22,288 nt of DNA from Fidelibacterota bacterium UBA1134 (lineage in GTDB: Bacteria > Fidelibacterota > Marinisomatia > Marinisomatales > S15-B10): assembly GCA_002311975.1 (NCBI GenBank), contig DCAL01000065.1, positions 1 through 22,288 of the forward strand, read 5' to 3'. Position 1 is the stretch's first letter, and the number at the start of each line of letters is the position of its first letter. Shown in pieces: positions 8,823-16,661 of this stretch. Made by a program: the position numbers and the translations under genes. The notes beneath the pieces are model-generated. The model had not been told where the DNA came from and made no database searches. It worked only from the letters and a program-made list of their open reading frames with translations.

Positions 8823-9079
8823 TGCATATTGAGGCGACGCGTACATTCATTAAACTCTACAAAAAGTTACCTTCGGAAATCCAGAAGAGAGTCAAGAAAA
8901 GTCTCACTCTCTTCCAGGAGAACCCATCCCATCCCTCTCTCGGCCACAAGAAGATTGGAGGACACACCAGCATTTACGAAATCCGGGTTTCTCGAAACTA
9001 CAGAATTACCTACACAAGAGAAGGCGATCGAGCAATTCTGCGGAAAGTAGGAACTCATGATCTCTTGAACAATCCCTGA
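8822..9079 (+). CDS. RelE/ParE-superfamily toxin (putative mRNA interferase)
   Basis: The 85-aa basic protein fits the RelE/ParE toxin fold: an N-terminal helical hairpin (FIKLYKKLPSEIQKRVKKSL), the linker FQENPSHPSLGHKKI, then the sheet with IYEIRVSRNYRITYT and the closing ILRKVGTHDLL. The ENPxHPSL and VSxxYRI...VGTHDxL patterns are those of the RelE branch often paired with AbrB-type antitoxins. By family knowledge it would cut mRNA on the ribosome, but this cannot be shown here. The start is GTG, overlapping the antitoxin stop. No break or missing end is visible, so the module looks intact. Confidence 0.87.
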   Translation: MHIEATRTFIKLYKKLPSEIQKRVKKSLTLFQENPSHPSLGHKKIGGHTSIYEIRVSRNYRITYTREGDRAILRKVGTHDLLNNP

Positions 9080-9136
9080 TCCTTTTCAGAAAATGCAGTT
9101 AAAGTTCTGGGCGGTAGTTGTTTTTCGGATTGTCTC

Positions 9137-9164
9137 TTGATTTTTCTCTGTTCAGTCGTAAATT
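9137..9164 (+). promoter_or_regulatory. Weak candidate promoter for topA
   Basis: TTGATT (9137-9142) and TAAATT (9159-9164), 16 bases apart, each match 4 of 6 consensus positions and lie 22 bases before the topA ATG. This is the only plausible pair seen between the toxin stop and topA. No terminator hairpin follows the toxin gene, so read-through is also possible. Confidence 0.22.
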
Positions 9165-9186
9165 TTTCACGCGCGAAGGGAAAACT

Positions 9187-11442
9187 ATGAAACACCATGC
9201 ACTCGTAATTGTTGAATCTCCGTCCAAAGCGCGGACAATTGAGCGCTACTTGGGCAAGGAATATCGTGTTCTGGCGAGTAACGGACACGTGAAGGACCTG
9301 CCGCAGAAAGAGCTCGGCATCGACGTCACGAACAACTTCAAGGCCAGTTATGTTGTGTTGCCCGAGAAGGCAAAAATCATAAAGAAGCTTAAGGAGCAGT
9401 CATCGGGGGCAGAAGCAATCTACATAGCAACAGACCCTGACCGTGAGGGAGAAGCCATTGCGTGGCATATCTCTACTGAACTAGGCGGCGATTCAGAAAA
9501 AATAAAACGGGTACTGTTCAACGAAATCACTGCCACCGGGGTCAAGGCTGGAATGGCCAATCCGCGGGAGGTGGACAGCAAACTGGTAAATGCCCAACAG
9601 GCGCGGCGGATTATAGACCGTCTGGTGGGATTTGAAGTATCTGAATTCCTCTGGAAAGTGCTCTATAGCGGACTGAGCGCCGGCAGAGTTCAGTCTGTCG
9701 CTTTGCGTCTGATCTGTGAGCGGCATGCAGAGATTGAAGCGTTCAAGCCGGAGGAATACTGGACGCTGGAAGTAACGTTAGAGACTAAAGATAGCGCTGT
9801 TTTTTCAGCAAATCTGCACCGCATCGGAGATGAGAAACCGGAGCTTCCGAGTGAGAAAACTGTCAGCCAGATCATGGAAGCCTTGGAAAATTCAGCTTTC
9901 ACTGTCTCCTCAGTAGAACGGAAGGAAGCGCGAAGACATCCGTTTGCTCCTTTTATCACCAGCACGCTGCAGCAGGAAGCCGCCAGCAGACTGAGATTCT
10001 CCCCGGCCAATTCAATGCGGATTGCTCAGCGGCTGTACGAGGGAGTGGACACGGGCAAGGGCGAGCCGACGGGCTTGATCACCTACATGCGTACCGATTC
10101 TACCCGTATCGCCGGTGAAGCTCTCCATTCTGTGCGCAATGTTATTTCGACACAGTTTGGCGCTCCTTATCTGCCAGACAAACCGAGGACATACGCGCAG
10201 AAGAAAAAGCAGGTCCAGGATGCACACGAAGCAATCCGACCTGCCGATCCCACACTCCATCCTGATAAAATGAAGGGGGTGCTTAAAAAAGACGAACTCA
10301 GACTTTACGACCTTATCTGGCGGCGATTTGTTGCCAGTCAAATGACCTCTTCGGTGCTCGATCAGACAACAGTCAATATTGCGGCCGGCGATGAGCATAC
10401 TTTCCGTGCCACGGGCTCGATCGTCAAGTTTGACGGATTCCGGAAGATTTATCCCGCAAAACAGGAAAAAGAGTCGCAAATTCTGCCTGAAAACATCTCC
10501 GGCGGCGATATCCTTAAGAAGATAGATTTCGATCCGGAGCAGCACTTCACCAAACCGCCGCCCTACTTCTCCGAGAGTTCATTGATCAAAGAACTCGACT
10601 CAAGGGGCATCGGCCGGCCCAGCACATTCGCGGAAACAATCTCCCGCCTCTACAAGCGCGAATACGTGAGCAAAGAGAAGGGCAGGTTAATCCCCAGTGA
10701 AGCTGGCCTGACAGTAAACAAAATCCTTGTGAGCAACCTTCCCGATATTTTTGACTTCAATTTCACTGCGAGGATGGAAGAAGAGCTGGACGAAATCGAA
10801 TCGGGTAAACAGGATTATCTGACCGTTCTTCACGATTTCTACAAACCGTTCAGCACATCCATGGAGGCGGTGAGAGAGAAACGCAAGGAAATCAAATCTT
10901 CTCTAGTTGAATCGACAGAAGAGACGTGCGAGAAGTGCGGCAGCCCCATGGTGATCAAGTGGAACCGGCGGGGGCAGAAGTTTCTGGCCTGTTCCGGCTT
11001 TCCCAACTGCCGCAATGCCAAATCGCTCCAATCAGACGAGGAGGTCGAAACGCTGGAAAAACCGTGCCCGAAATGCAGTGCTGAGCTTCAAGTAAAATTC
11101 GGCAGATTCGGCAGATATGTCGGCTGCAAGAATTATCCCGATTGCCGCCACACCGAGCCGCTCTCCACGGGTATTACGTGCCCGAAGACAGGGTGCAACG
11201 GCGAACTGATTGAGCGCACCAGCAAGAAGAAAAAGGTCTTTTACGGCTGCAGCAACTATCCTAAATGTGAGCAGGTTTCATGGTATAAGCCTGTACTCAA
11301 TCATTGCGGAGAGTGCGGCAACCATTTCGTGGAGGAGAGGACAACCAAGAAAAAAGGGACGTTCTTTGCCTGCCCAAACTGCAAGACCGAACTCCAGTCT
11401 CTCACTGACGAAACCGACAGCGAAGAATCTGAAGACCAATAG
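9187..11442 (+). CDS. topA: DNA topoisomerase I (type IA)
   Basis: Type IA topoisomerase relaxes negative supercoils by a single-strand cut and passage. The Toprim domain shows LVIVESPSKA (glutamate at about 10) and DPDREGEA (83-90). The catalytic tyrosine is in TYMRTDSTR at about residue 300. After the gate domains, the C-terminus has four zinc-ribbon repeats that begin at about residues 581 (CEKCGSPM), 627 (CPKCSAEL), 665 (CPKTGCNG) and 707 (CGECGNHF), all with their cysteine pairs. The open frame extends 23 codons further upstream, but MKHHALVIVES at 9187 is the normal start and follows an AAGGG element. Length is 751 aa, usual for the family. The next gene starts 8 bases downstream. Confidence 0.96.
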   Translation: MKHHALVIVESPSKARTIERYLGKEYRVLASNGHVKDLPQKELGIDVTNNFKASYVVLPEKAKIIKKLKEQSSGAEAIYIATDPDREGEAIAWHISTELGGDSEKIKRVLFNEITATGVKAGMANPREVDSKLVNAQQARRIIDRLVGFEVSEFLWKVLYSGLSAGRVQSVALRLICERHAEIEAFKPEEYWTLEVTLETKDSAVFSANLHRIGDEKPELPSEKTVSQIMEALENSAFTVSSVERKEARRHPFAPFITSTLQQEAASRLRFSPANSMRIAQRLYEGVDTGKGEPTGLITYMRTDSTRIAGEALHSVRNVISTQFGAPYLPDKPRTYAQKKKQVQDAHEAIRPADPTLHPDKMKGVLKKDELRLYDLIWRRFVASQMTSSVLDQTTVNIAAGDEHTFRATGSIVKFDGFRKIYPAKQEKESQILPENISGGDILKKIDFDPEQHFTKPPPYFSESSLIKELDSRGIGRPSTFAETISRLYKREYVSKEKGRLIPSEAGLTVNKILVSNLPDIFDFNFTARMEEELDEIESGKQDYLTVLHDFYKPFSTSMEAVREKRKEIKSSLVESTEETCEKCGSPMVIKWNRRGQKFLACSGFPNCRNAKSLQSDEEVETLEKPCPKCSAELQVKFGRFGRYVGCKNYPDCRHTEPLSTGITCPKTGCNGELIERTSKKKKVFYGCSNYPKCEQVSWYKPVLNHCGECGNHFVEERTTKKKGTFFACPNCKTELQSLTDETDSEESEDQ

Positions 11443-11450
11443 GTAAAACT

Positions 11451-11888
11451 ATGAATCGAAGAGTTATATTGACACTTCTCGTTTTACCCTTCGCCTTGCT
11501 GATGGGGCAGGAGAAGGAGGCTCTGGTGAAGGATCTTGAACAGAACCTTATGGCACCGTGCTGCTGGAGCGGCACAGTGGCTGATCACGGCAATCCCGAG
11601 ATGGAGGCGAGAATCCGGGAAATGGTCGAGCGCGACTTGACCAGACAGCAGGTGTTGGACACTTTCGTGGCCGAATACGGCGAGCGCATCCTGGCAACGC
11701 CGGTGGCAAAGGGATTTAATCTGATGGTCTGGGTGGCGCCTGTGGTTGTCTTCCTGCTTGGCATATCTATTCTGGTAAACTATCAGAAACACAAAGCACC
11801 AGCACTCTCTCCCGCTGTCGTGGCTGAGACTCCCGGCCAGATCCCTTTTGACGATCTGATCGAGAAAGAGTTGAAGGAAATGGAATAA
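11451..11888 (+). CDS. CcmH-like cytochrome c biogenesis protein with CC motif
   Basis: The 145-aa product has a signal peptide or anchor (RRVILTLLVLPFALLMG), then a short three-helix domain of CcmH/NrfF type (LEQNLMAPCCWSG..., MEARIREMVERDLTRQQVLD, FVAEYGERILATP), and one membrane helix at about 91-110 (LMVWVAPVVVFLLGISILVN) with a cytoplasmic tail. CcmH proteins reduce the haem-binding cysteines of apocytochrome c outside the membrane through a CxxC pair. Here the pair is adjacent (C37-C38), so either this branch works through a CC pair or it has another partner. The Shine-Dalgarno AGGT precedes the ATG by 6 bases. It sits between topA and glyS, with no other ccm gene in view. Confidence 0.75.
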   Translation: MNRRVILTLLVLPFALLMGQEKEALVKDLEQNLMAPCCWSGTVADHGNPEMEARIREMVERDLTRQQVLDTFVAEYGERILATPVAKGFNLMVWVAPVVVFLLGISILVNYQKHKAPALSPAVVAETPGQIPFDDLIEKELKEME

Positions 11889-11903
11889 CATCTCTGTGGA
11901 AAG

Positions 11904-13205
11904 ATGGATAATACCATGGAAAAACTGGTGTCGCTCTGTAAGCGGCGTGGATTCATTTTCCAGAGTTCTGAGATCTATGGCGGCCTCGAGGCGACGTACG
12001 ATTACGGTCCTCTGGGCGTAGAGCTCAAGAATAACGTCAAGCAGATCTGGTGGCGCGACGTGGTCACCTCCCGGGCAGATGTGGTGGGGATGGACGCCGC
12101 TATATTTATGAACCCGAAGGTGTGGGAAGCATCGGGACACGTTGAGGAGTTCCACGATCCCCTCGTTGACTGCAAGAACTGCCGCGCACGCTTCCGTGCC
12201 GACCACGTGGATACGGACAAGCCGTGCCCCAGATGCGGCATCAAGGACTGGACCCGGCCGCGGCAATTTAATCTGATGCTGAAGACCCACTACGGTCCGT
12301 CTGAGGACTCCTCATCCGTCATCTATCTCCGTCCTGAGACGGCTCAGGGAATCTTCGTGAATTTTGCCAACGCTCAAAGTACTGCCCGCATGAAACTCCC
12401 CTTCGGCATCGCCCAGATCGGCAAGGCGTTCAGGAACGAAATTACTACCGGCAACTTCCTCTTCCGCTCGAGAGAGTTCGAGCAGATGGAGATGGAGTAC
12501 TTCGTCCGGCCCGGGGAATCATCGAAGTGGCTGGAGTACTGGGTAGAGGCGCGATTCGACTGGTATAAGAGCCTCGGGATTGCGGAGAATAACCTCCGGC
12601 TGCGCCAGCATGAGAAGAACGAATTAGCTCATTACGCCGCCGACTGCTACGATGTTGAGTACGAATTTCCGTTTGGCTGGTCTGAACTGGAAGGAATTGC
12701 TGACAGAGGTACTTACGATCTTGATCAGCACGTGAGCCATAGCGGCAAGAAGATGACGTGGTTTGATTCCAAGACGAATGAACATATCACCCCGGCCGTG
12801 GTAGAGGCATCCGCCGGCGTCGATAGAACAGTCCTCACTGTTCTCGCTGACGCCTATCATGAAGAAGAAGTAAAAGGTGAGAAGCGGGTGGTTCTCCGGT
12901 TGAGTCCGCGAGTAGCCCCCATTACGGCGGCTGTCTTTCCCTTGGTGAACCGGGGTGGAATGCCTGACATCGCGCAGAAAATTGTTAACGATCTGAGGGG
13001 AAACTTCGCCGCTTTCTTCGACTCCGGGGGGTCCATCGGCCGTCGCTACCGCAGACAGGACGAAGCCGGAACCCCCTTCGGCATTACCGTCGATTCGCAG
13101 ACGCTGGAGGATCAGACGGTGACAGTGCGCCAGCGGGACAGCATGCAGCAGGAGAGGGTGGGCATGGATCAATTGACAGATTGCCTCTCCGAAAAACTGC
13201 GGTAG
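11904..13205 (+). CDS. glyS: Glycyl-tRNA synthetase, dimeric (alpha2) type
   Basis: Glycyl-tRNA synthetase of the dimeric type (433 aa) charges tRNA-Gly. It shows the N-terminal GLEATYDYGPLGVELKNN, a zinc-binding insert (CKNCRARF...CPRCG), the class II motif 2 FRNEITTGNFLFRSREFEQ, motif 3 in PAVVEASAGVDRTVL, and a C-terminal anticodon-binding domain that begins LSPRVAPITAAVFPL. This is the type found in archaea, eukaryotes, Firmicutes and many FCB bacteria, not the alpha2-beta2 type of most Proteobacteria. The ATG at 11904 is used; the ATG at 11916 is equally possible and has a better spaced GGAAAG. It is 15 bases after the CcmH-like gene, in the same transcript. Confidence 0.96.
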   Translation: MDNTMEKLVSLCKRRGFIFQSSEIYGGLEATYDYGPLGVELKNNVKQIWWRDVVTSRADVVGMDAAIFMNPKVWEASGHVEEFHDPLVDCKNCRARFRADHVDTDKPCPRCGIKDWTRPRQFNLMLKTHYGPSEDSSSVIYLRPETAQGIFVNFANAQSTARMKLPFGIAQIGKAFRNEITTGNFLFRSREFEQMEMEYFVRPGESSKWLEYWVEARFDWYKSLGIAENNLRLRQHEKNELAHYAADCYDVEYEFPFGWSELEGIADRGTYDLDQHVSHSGKKMTWFDSKTNEHITPAVVEASAGVDRTVLTVLADAYHEEEVKGEKRVVLRLSPRVAPITAAVFPLVNRGGMPDIAQKIVNDLRGNFAAFFDSGGSIGRRYRRQDEAGTPFGITVDSQTLEDQTVTVRQRDSMQQERVGMDQLTDCLSEKLR

Positions 13206-13224
13206 CCGATTTCTTCGTGACAAC

Positions 13225-14064
13225 ATGGTGACTGCCCCTCTCTCATCGATTTCCGTCATCATCCCCACTCACAACCGTGCCCACCTCCTCCCCCGCGCTC
13301 TCGATTCCGTCCTGAATCAGACAAAGCGGGCGGAGGAAATTGTCATCGTGGACGACGGCTCCACCGATGACACGTCCGACTTGATTCAATCGAATTATCC
13401 AGAAGTCATCACTCTCCACCAGTCGAATCGCGGTGTCAGCGCTGCCCGCAACAGAGGCATTCGTGAAGCATCTGGGGAGTGGCTCGCCTTCCTCGACTCC
13501 GATGACGAATGGCTTGCCGATAAACTGGAGCGTCAGATGGCCGCTCTGGGAGAACATCCAGAAACGAAGGTATGCCACACGGACGAGATCTGGATTCGCT
13601 GCGGCCGCCGCGTCAATCCCATGAAAAAGCACGCCAAGCACGGCGGCTGGATTTTTCGGAAATGTCTCGCCCTCTGCTGTATCTCGCCTTCGAGTGTCCT
13701 CATCCACCGCTCTGTCTTCAGCGATGTGGGACAGTTCGATGAATCACTCCCCGCCTGTGAAGATTACGATCTGTGGCTTCGAGTCACAGCACGCTATCCC
13801 GTGCTCTATCTTCCTGAGAAACTTCTGGTGAAGTATGGCGGCCATGAGGATCAGCTATCAAAGAGGCATTGGGGCATGGACCGCTTCCGCATCCAAGCCT
13901 TGAAGAAGATTATTGAGTCAGACACCCTTAATGAAAATGACCGGCGGGCTGCGGAGGCTATGCTGGCGGAAAAGGACCGAATCTACACGGAAGGTGCGCG
14001 GAAGCGGGGAAAAGCCGCTCCGGCGGCGGCGTTCGAAAAACCATGGGCGACGAACCTGAACTGA
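13225..14064 (+). CDS. Family 2 glycosyltransferase
   Basis: The 279-aa protein is a cytoplasmic GT-A fold glycosyltransferase of family GT2. The opening is ISVIIPTHNRAHLLPRALDS, then VDDGSTDDT (about 42-50), the NRGVSAARNRGI helix (68-79) and the metal-binding DSDDEW (91-96). The second half has the acceptor-side signature CEDYDLWLRV. The alanine- and lysine-rich C-terminal tail (GKAAPAAAFEKPW) carries no recognised domain. Substrate is unknown; in the family it would be a nucleotide sugar used for polysaccharide, LPS or glycan assembly. It follows glyS by 19 bases, and its end overlaps the next gene by 22 bases, so coupling is likely. Confidence 0.92.
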   Translation: MVTAPLSSISVIIPTHNRAHLLPRALDSVLNQTKRAEEIVIVDDGSTDDTSDLIQSNYPEVITLHQSNRGVSAARNRGIREASGEWLAFLDSDDEWLADKLERQMAALGEHPETKVCHTDEIWIRCGRRVNPMKKHAKHGGWIFRKCLALCCISPSSVLIHRSVFSDVGQFDESLPACEDYDLWLRVTARYPVLYLPEKLLVKYGGHEDQLSKRHWGMDRFRIQALKKIIESDTLNENDRRAAEAMLAEKDRIYTEGARKRGKAAPAAAFEKPWATNLN

Positions 14065-14888
14065 AAGGACATCTCAACCTTGTGGTGGCTCTGCCGCCGG
14101 AGGCAAAGCCTCTCATCCGTCATTTCGGTCTCGAGTTCAAGAGCGGGGACACTTTCAACGTCTACGCAAACGGCGGGGAAACCATTCATCTTATTATTTC
14201 CGGCGTGGGGAAAGTTTCGGCGGCAGCCGCCGTGTCTCATCTGGCATCGCTTTCAAGGGGCAACAGTGCCACCGCATGGTTCAATGTCGGCGTTGCGGGG
14301 CACAAGACTCTTTCTGTCAGCACACTAGTGGCGGCGCACAAGATCACGGACGCCGGCAGCGGCCGGTCGTGGTATCCTCCCATGGTGCTCGATCTGCCAT
14401 GCGGGACGGCCGCCGTCCGAACTGTCGACAAAGAAACGCACGACTATCCCGATGGCTGTCTTGTGGACATGGAGGCGACCGGTTTCTACGCCACTGCTTT
14501 ACGCTTCACATCTCATGAACTGATCCATTGCTTGAAGGTAGTTTCTGACAACAGTGAACAGAACGACCTCGATTATGGTACGGTCGCCAAGATGATAAGA
14601 GAACATCTTGACGCTGTGGAGACGGTCGCCGATCAACTGCTTCAACTATCGATAGAAAAGTCGGACCGTCAAGCACCCCCTTCACACTTAGAGCTGTTCC
14701 TTCAGCAATGGAAATTCAGTGTAACACGAGCTCACAAACTTGAAAAGCTCCTTCAGCGGTGGACTCTCCTCATTCCGGACAGCGATCCCCTTGACTCCGC
14801 TATCCCTGAGTGTCAAGACGGGAAAGAGGTACTGGAATTCCTGACAGAGAGGTTGGAGCGAATTCCGGTAAAAGCCGCCTCACTGTGA
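14043..14888 (+). CDS. Nucleoside phosphorylase / MTA-SAH nucleosidase-like protein
   Basis: The first 200 residues or so match the PNP/UDP phosphorylase superfamily, MTA/SAH-nucleosidase branch: LVVALPPEAKPL with the catalytic-type glutamate E20, IISGVGKVSAAAAVSHL, NVGVAGH, VDMEATGFY (M143-E144, the ribose-binding pair) and VVSDN with D169, the purine-protonating aspartate. An intact set of these residues predicts cleavage of a purine nucleoside such as methylthioadenosine, SAH or 5'-deoxyadenosine. Residues about 205-281 form an extra helical tail (LELFLQQWKFSVTRAHKLEK...) that the usual 230-aa nucleosidase lacks. The end overlaps the radical SAM lyase start as GTGA. The overlap suggests a common task, maybe removal of 5'-deoxyadenosine. 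Confidence 0.8.
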   Translation: MGDEPELKGHLNLVVALPPEAKPLIRHFGLEFKSGDTFNVYANGGETIHLIISGVGKVSAAAAVSHLASLSRGNSATAWFNVGVAGHKTLSVSTLVAAHKITDAGSGRSWYPPMVLDLPCGTAAVRTVDKETHDYPDGCLVDMEATGFYATALRFTSHELIHCLKVVSDNSEQNDLDYGTVAKMIREHLDAVETVADQLLQLSIEKSDRQAPPSHLELFLQQWKFSVTRAHKLEKLLQRWTLLIPDSDPLDSAIPECQDGKEVLEFLTERLERIPVKAASL

Positions 14889-15886
14889 TTGAGACAATCT
14901 ACATCGAGGAAGCGGTCCGCAGCCATCCACGGACTTCAGAAATCCTCGCCCGATTCCCCGGCGCACGACGAATAAGGTGCCACCGTTACGGTGAAGTATT
15001 CAATCCAAGAGGTCAGGATTTCCGGATTCAGAAGCGCCGGCCAGCCCTCATCCTTGCTGAGAAGTTCAAGAACTTCGTTCTCCCTGCGCCCGAAGGTTTC
15101 GGCATCGGCGGCAGCGAGAATTTCTATTTTTCTCACATGCTCAACTGCCTCTATGACTGCCGTTACTGCTTTCTTCAGGGAATGTATCAGTCAGCCCACT
15201 ACGTCATGTTTGTGAATCATGAGTCTTTCATGGATGCCATTGACAAGAGATTGGAGGAAACAAAGGAAAGTCAAGCCGTAACTTTCTTCTCTGGTTACGA
15301 CTGCGATTCTCTCGCACTGGAATCGGTGACAGGCTTCGTAAAGGCATTCCTCCCTTTCTTCAGAGAACGTCCTCGCGCTCTGCTCGAACTGAGGACAAAG
15401 AGTGTGAGGGTTCAGGAGCTGCTAAAGACCGAACCGTTTGAGAACTGTGTGACGGCGTTCAGTTTCACACCGGCAGAAATTTCAGAAAAAACAGAGCACG
15501 GTGTTCCTCCGGTGGCGAGCCGCATTGAAGCGATGGCAAAGCTGGCCGAGGCGGGATGGAAAGTGGGGCTGAGGCTGGACCCTCTCATCTACCACAAGGG
15601 TTTCGAGAACAGTTACAGCAAGCTTGTGAGAGATATTTTCAATGCGGTTCCGCCTGAAGCCGTCCACTCCACTTCACTAGGTCCCATGCGGTTTCCGAAG
15701 GCGATGTACGACCGGATTGTCAGGCTCTACCCTGACGACCGTCTATTAGCCGGGCCGCTTTCGCCATCCAACGGGATGGTTACCTATAGACGGCACGTGG
15801 AAGAAGAGATGACGGAAGTATGTCGAGCGCTCTTGGGAGAGTACGTCCCGGAGGAGAAGTTTTTCCATTGTACGCCGTGGGCCTGA
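14885..15886 (+). CDS. Spore photoproduct lyase-like radical SAM protein
   Basis: The 333-aa product matches the SplB family: IYIEEAVRSHPRTSEILARF at the N-terminus, then the radical SAM cluster motif C88-x3-C92-x2-C95 (NCLYDCRYCFLQG), the GYDCDSLALE segment with C140, ELRTKS, FSFTPAEI and GLRLDPLIYH. SplB repairs the thymine dimer 'spore photoproduct' and needs a fourth cysteine near position 140, which is present here. The tyrosine that follows the third cluster cysteine in the Bacillus enzyme is Phe here (F96). The GTG at 14885 overlaps the previous stop (GTGA); a GTG at 14810 is possible but would add residues unlike the family. It probably repairs UV damage or acts on another substrate; nothing here suggests sporulation. 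Confidence 0.88.
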   Translation: MIETIYIEEAVRSHPRTSEILARFPGARRIRCHRYGEVFNPRGQDFRIQKRRPALILAEKFKNFVLPAPEGFGIGGSENFYFSHMLNCLYDCRYCFLQGMYQSAHYVMFVNHESFMDAIDKRLEETKESQAVTFFSGYDCDSLALESVTGFVKAFLPFFRERPRALLELRTKSVRVQELLKTEPFENCVTAFSFTPAEISEKTEHGVPPVASRIEAMAKLAEAGWKVGLRLDPLIYHKGFENSYSKLVRDIFNAVPPEAVHSTSLGPMRFPKAMYDRIVRLYPDDRLLAGPLSPSNGMVTYRRHVEEEMTEVCRALLGEYVPEEKFFHCTPWA

Positions 15887-16488
15887 TTACTCAGATGTCG
15901 GTGTTCTCCACTTGTCGCTCTCGTAGATGACGGCACCGTTGACCATCGTCATGAGGACCTTCCCGTCGAACAGCCTAGCAGGATCGGTGAGTCCCACGTT
16001 CAGGAGGTCAATATCCAGGACAGTGATATCTGCCCACTTCCCTCTTTCGAGCGTTCCAGTTTTGTCCTCTAGGAAAGCAGCATAGGCAGCCCAGACAGTG
16101 TAGCCCCGAACGGCCTCCGCCGGTGTCATATTCTGATCCGGATACCACCCCTCCGGCGGGTGATGGCGGCGTGAAGTCCGTAGAAATTATCGTGATCTGA
16201 CCCCGCCAGATCGGAGTTAAAGACCAAGCGGGCGCGCCGGGAAGAACCAACATACATGATCTTCCCATCCTTCACAGCTACCGCCTCAGCATCTTGCTCC
16301 CAGCGTCCTCTCCGAAACGGTGCGTTTCTCGCTGGGGTGCCATCGAGAACAGGCTCGTCCCAAGATAAAGTATAGACCTTGCCATTGAGAAGAATCAAAT
16401 CCGCGGACTGTCCACCTTCCCCGCAACCCCAAAAGAGTCCGGTGAAGATTATAAGTGCGAAAACTGCGACCGACAATCTCTTAGCCAT
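15887..16488 (-). pseudogene. Remnant of a YtcJ-like amidohydrolase lipoprotein gene (internal deletion plus frameshift)
   Basis: The intact parent would be a 550-600 aa secreted metal-dependent amidohydrolase. What remains is its front and its back. The front has a lipoprotein signal (FTGLFWGC) and the small beta domain (DLILLNGKVYTLSWDEP, AVAVKDGKIMYVGSS). It then jumps straight to a near-C-terminal stretch (ARLVFNSDLAGSDHDNFYGL, HAAITRR). The frame breaks at the C run 16148-16151 (G run in the gene): GWYPDQNMTPAEAVRGYT is only readable one base out of frame, and continues to WADITVLDIDLLNVG and the stop at 15887. The HxH and other metal ligands of the middle are absent, so it cannot work. 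The start has a good Shine-Dalgarno (AAAGGATAAGACTAATG). It is the downstream end of the natA-natB-PAP2 series. Confidence 0.82.
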
Positions 16489-16493
16489 TAGTC

Positions 16494-16661
16494 TTATCCT
16501 TTCAAATAATGTCTTCTCTGTATTCTCTGAAGTTCTGTGGCGATTTTTATGCCCACGCCTACAAAATCATCCCCATGATAATTAGATCCGCCAACTAGTA
16601 GCCCACGTTGATACCATACAGTTTGAAAGACTTCCCTTAAAAAAAGCGACAGCCACCACAT
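16494..16661 (-). CDS. Doubtful 55-aa ORF between PAP2-like gene and amidohydrolase remnant
   Basis: From the ATG at 16661 the minus strand is open for 55 codons to a TAA that ends 5 bases before the amidohydrolase ATG. The peptide begins MWWLSLFLREVFQTVWYQRG and has a glycine-rich centre (LLVGGSNYHGDDFVGVGI) and a basic end. The same frame is open all the way back to the PAP2 stop at 16737, 80 codons in all. No strong Shine-Dalgarno is seen and codon use is unlike the neighbours (AGA, ATA, CTA). It may be a small protein, the tail of another decayed gene, or chance. I do not recognise it. Confidence 0.2.
   Translation of the reverse strand: MWWLSLFLREVFQTVWYQRGLLVGGSNYHGDDFVGVGIKIATELQRIQRRHYLKG

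Noticed and set aside
9118..9186. Upstream extension of topA by 23 codons
   Set aside because: The added residues are not part of the type IA fold and the ATG at 9187 is the family start.
11484..12290. Long minus-strand open frame across the CcmH-like gene and glyS
   Set aside because: It lies antisense to two well-supported genes, shows no recognisable domain, and its composition is that of a shadow of the real frames.
12624..13268. Minus-strand open frame antisense to the end of glyS and the start of the glycosyltransferase
   Set aside because: It is opposite conserved catalytic motifs of glyS, has no Shine-Dalgarno and no known motif.
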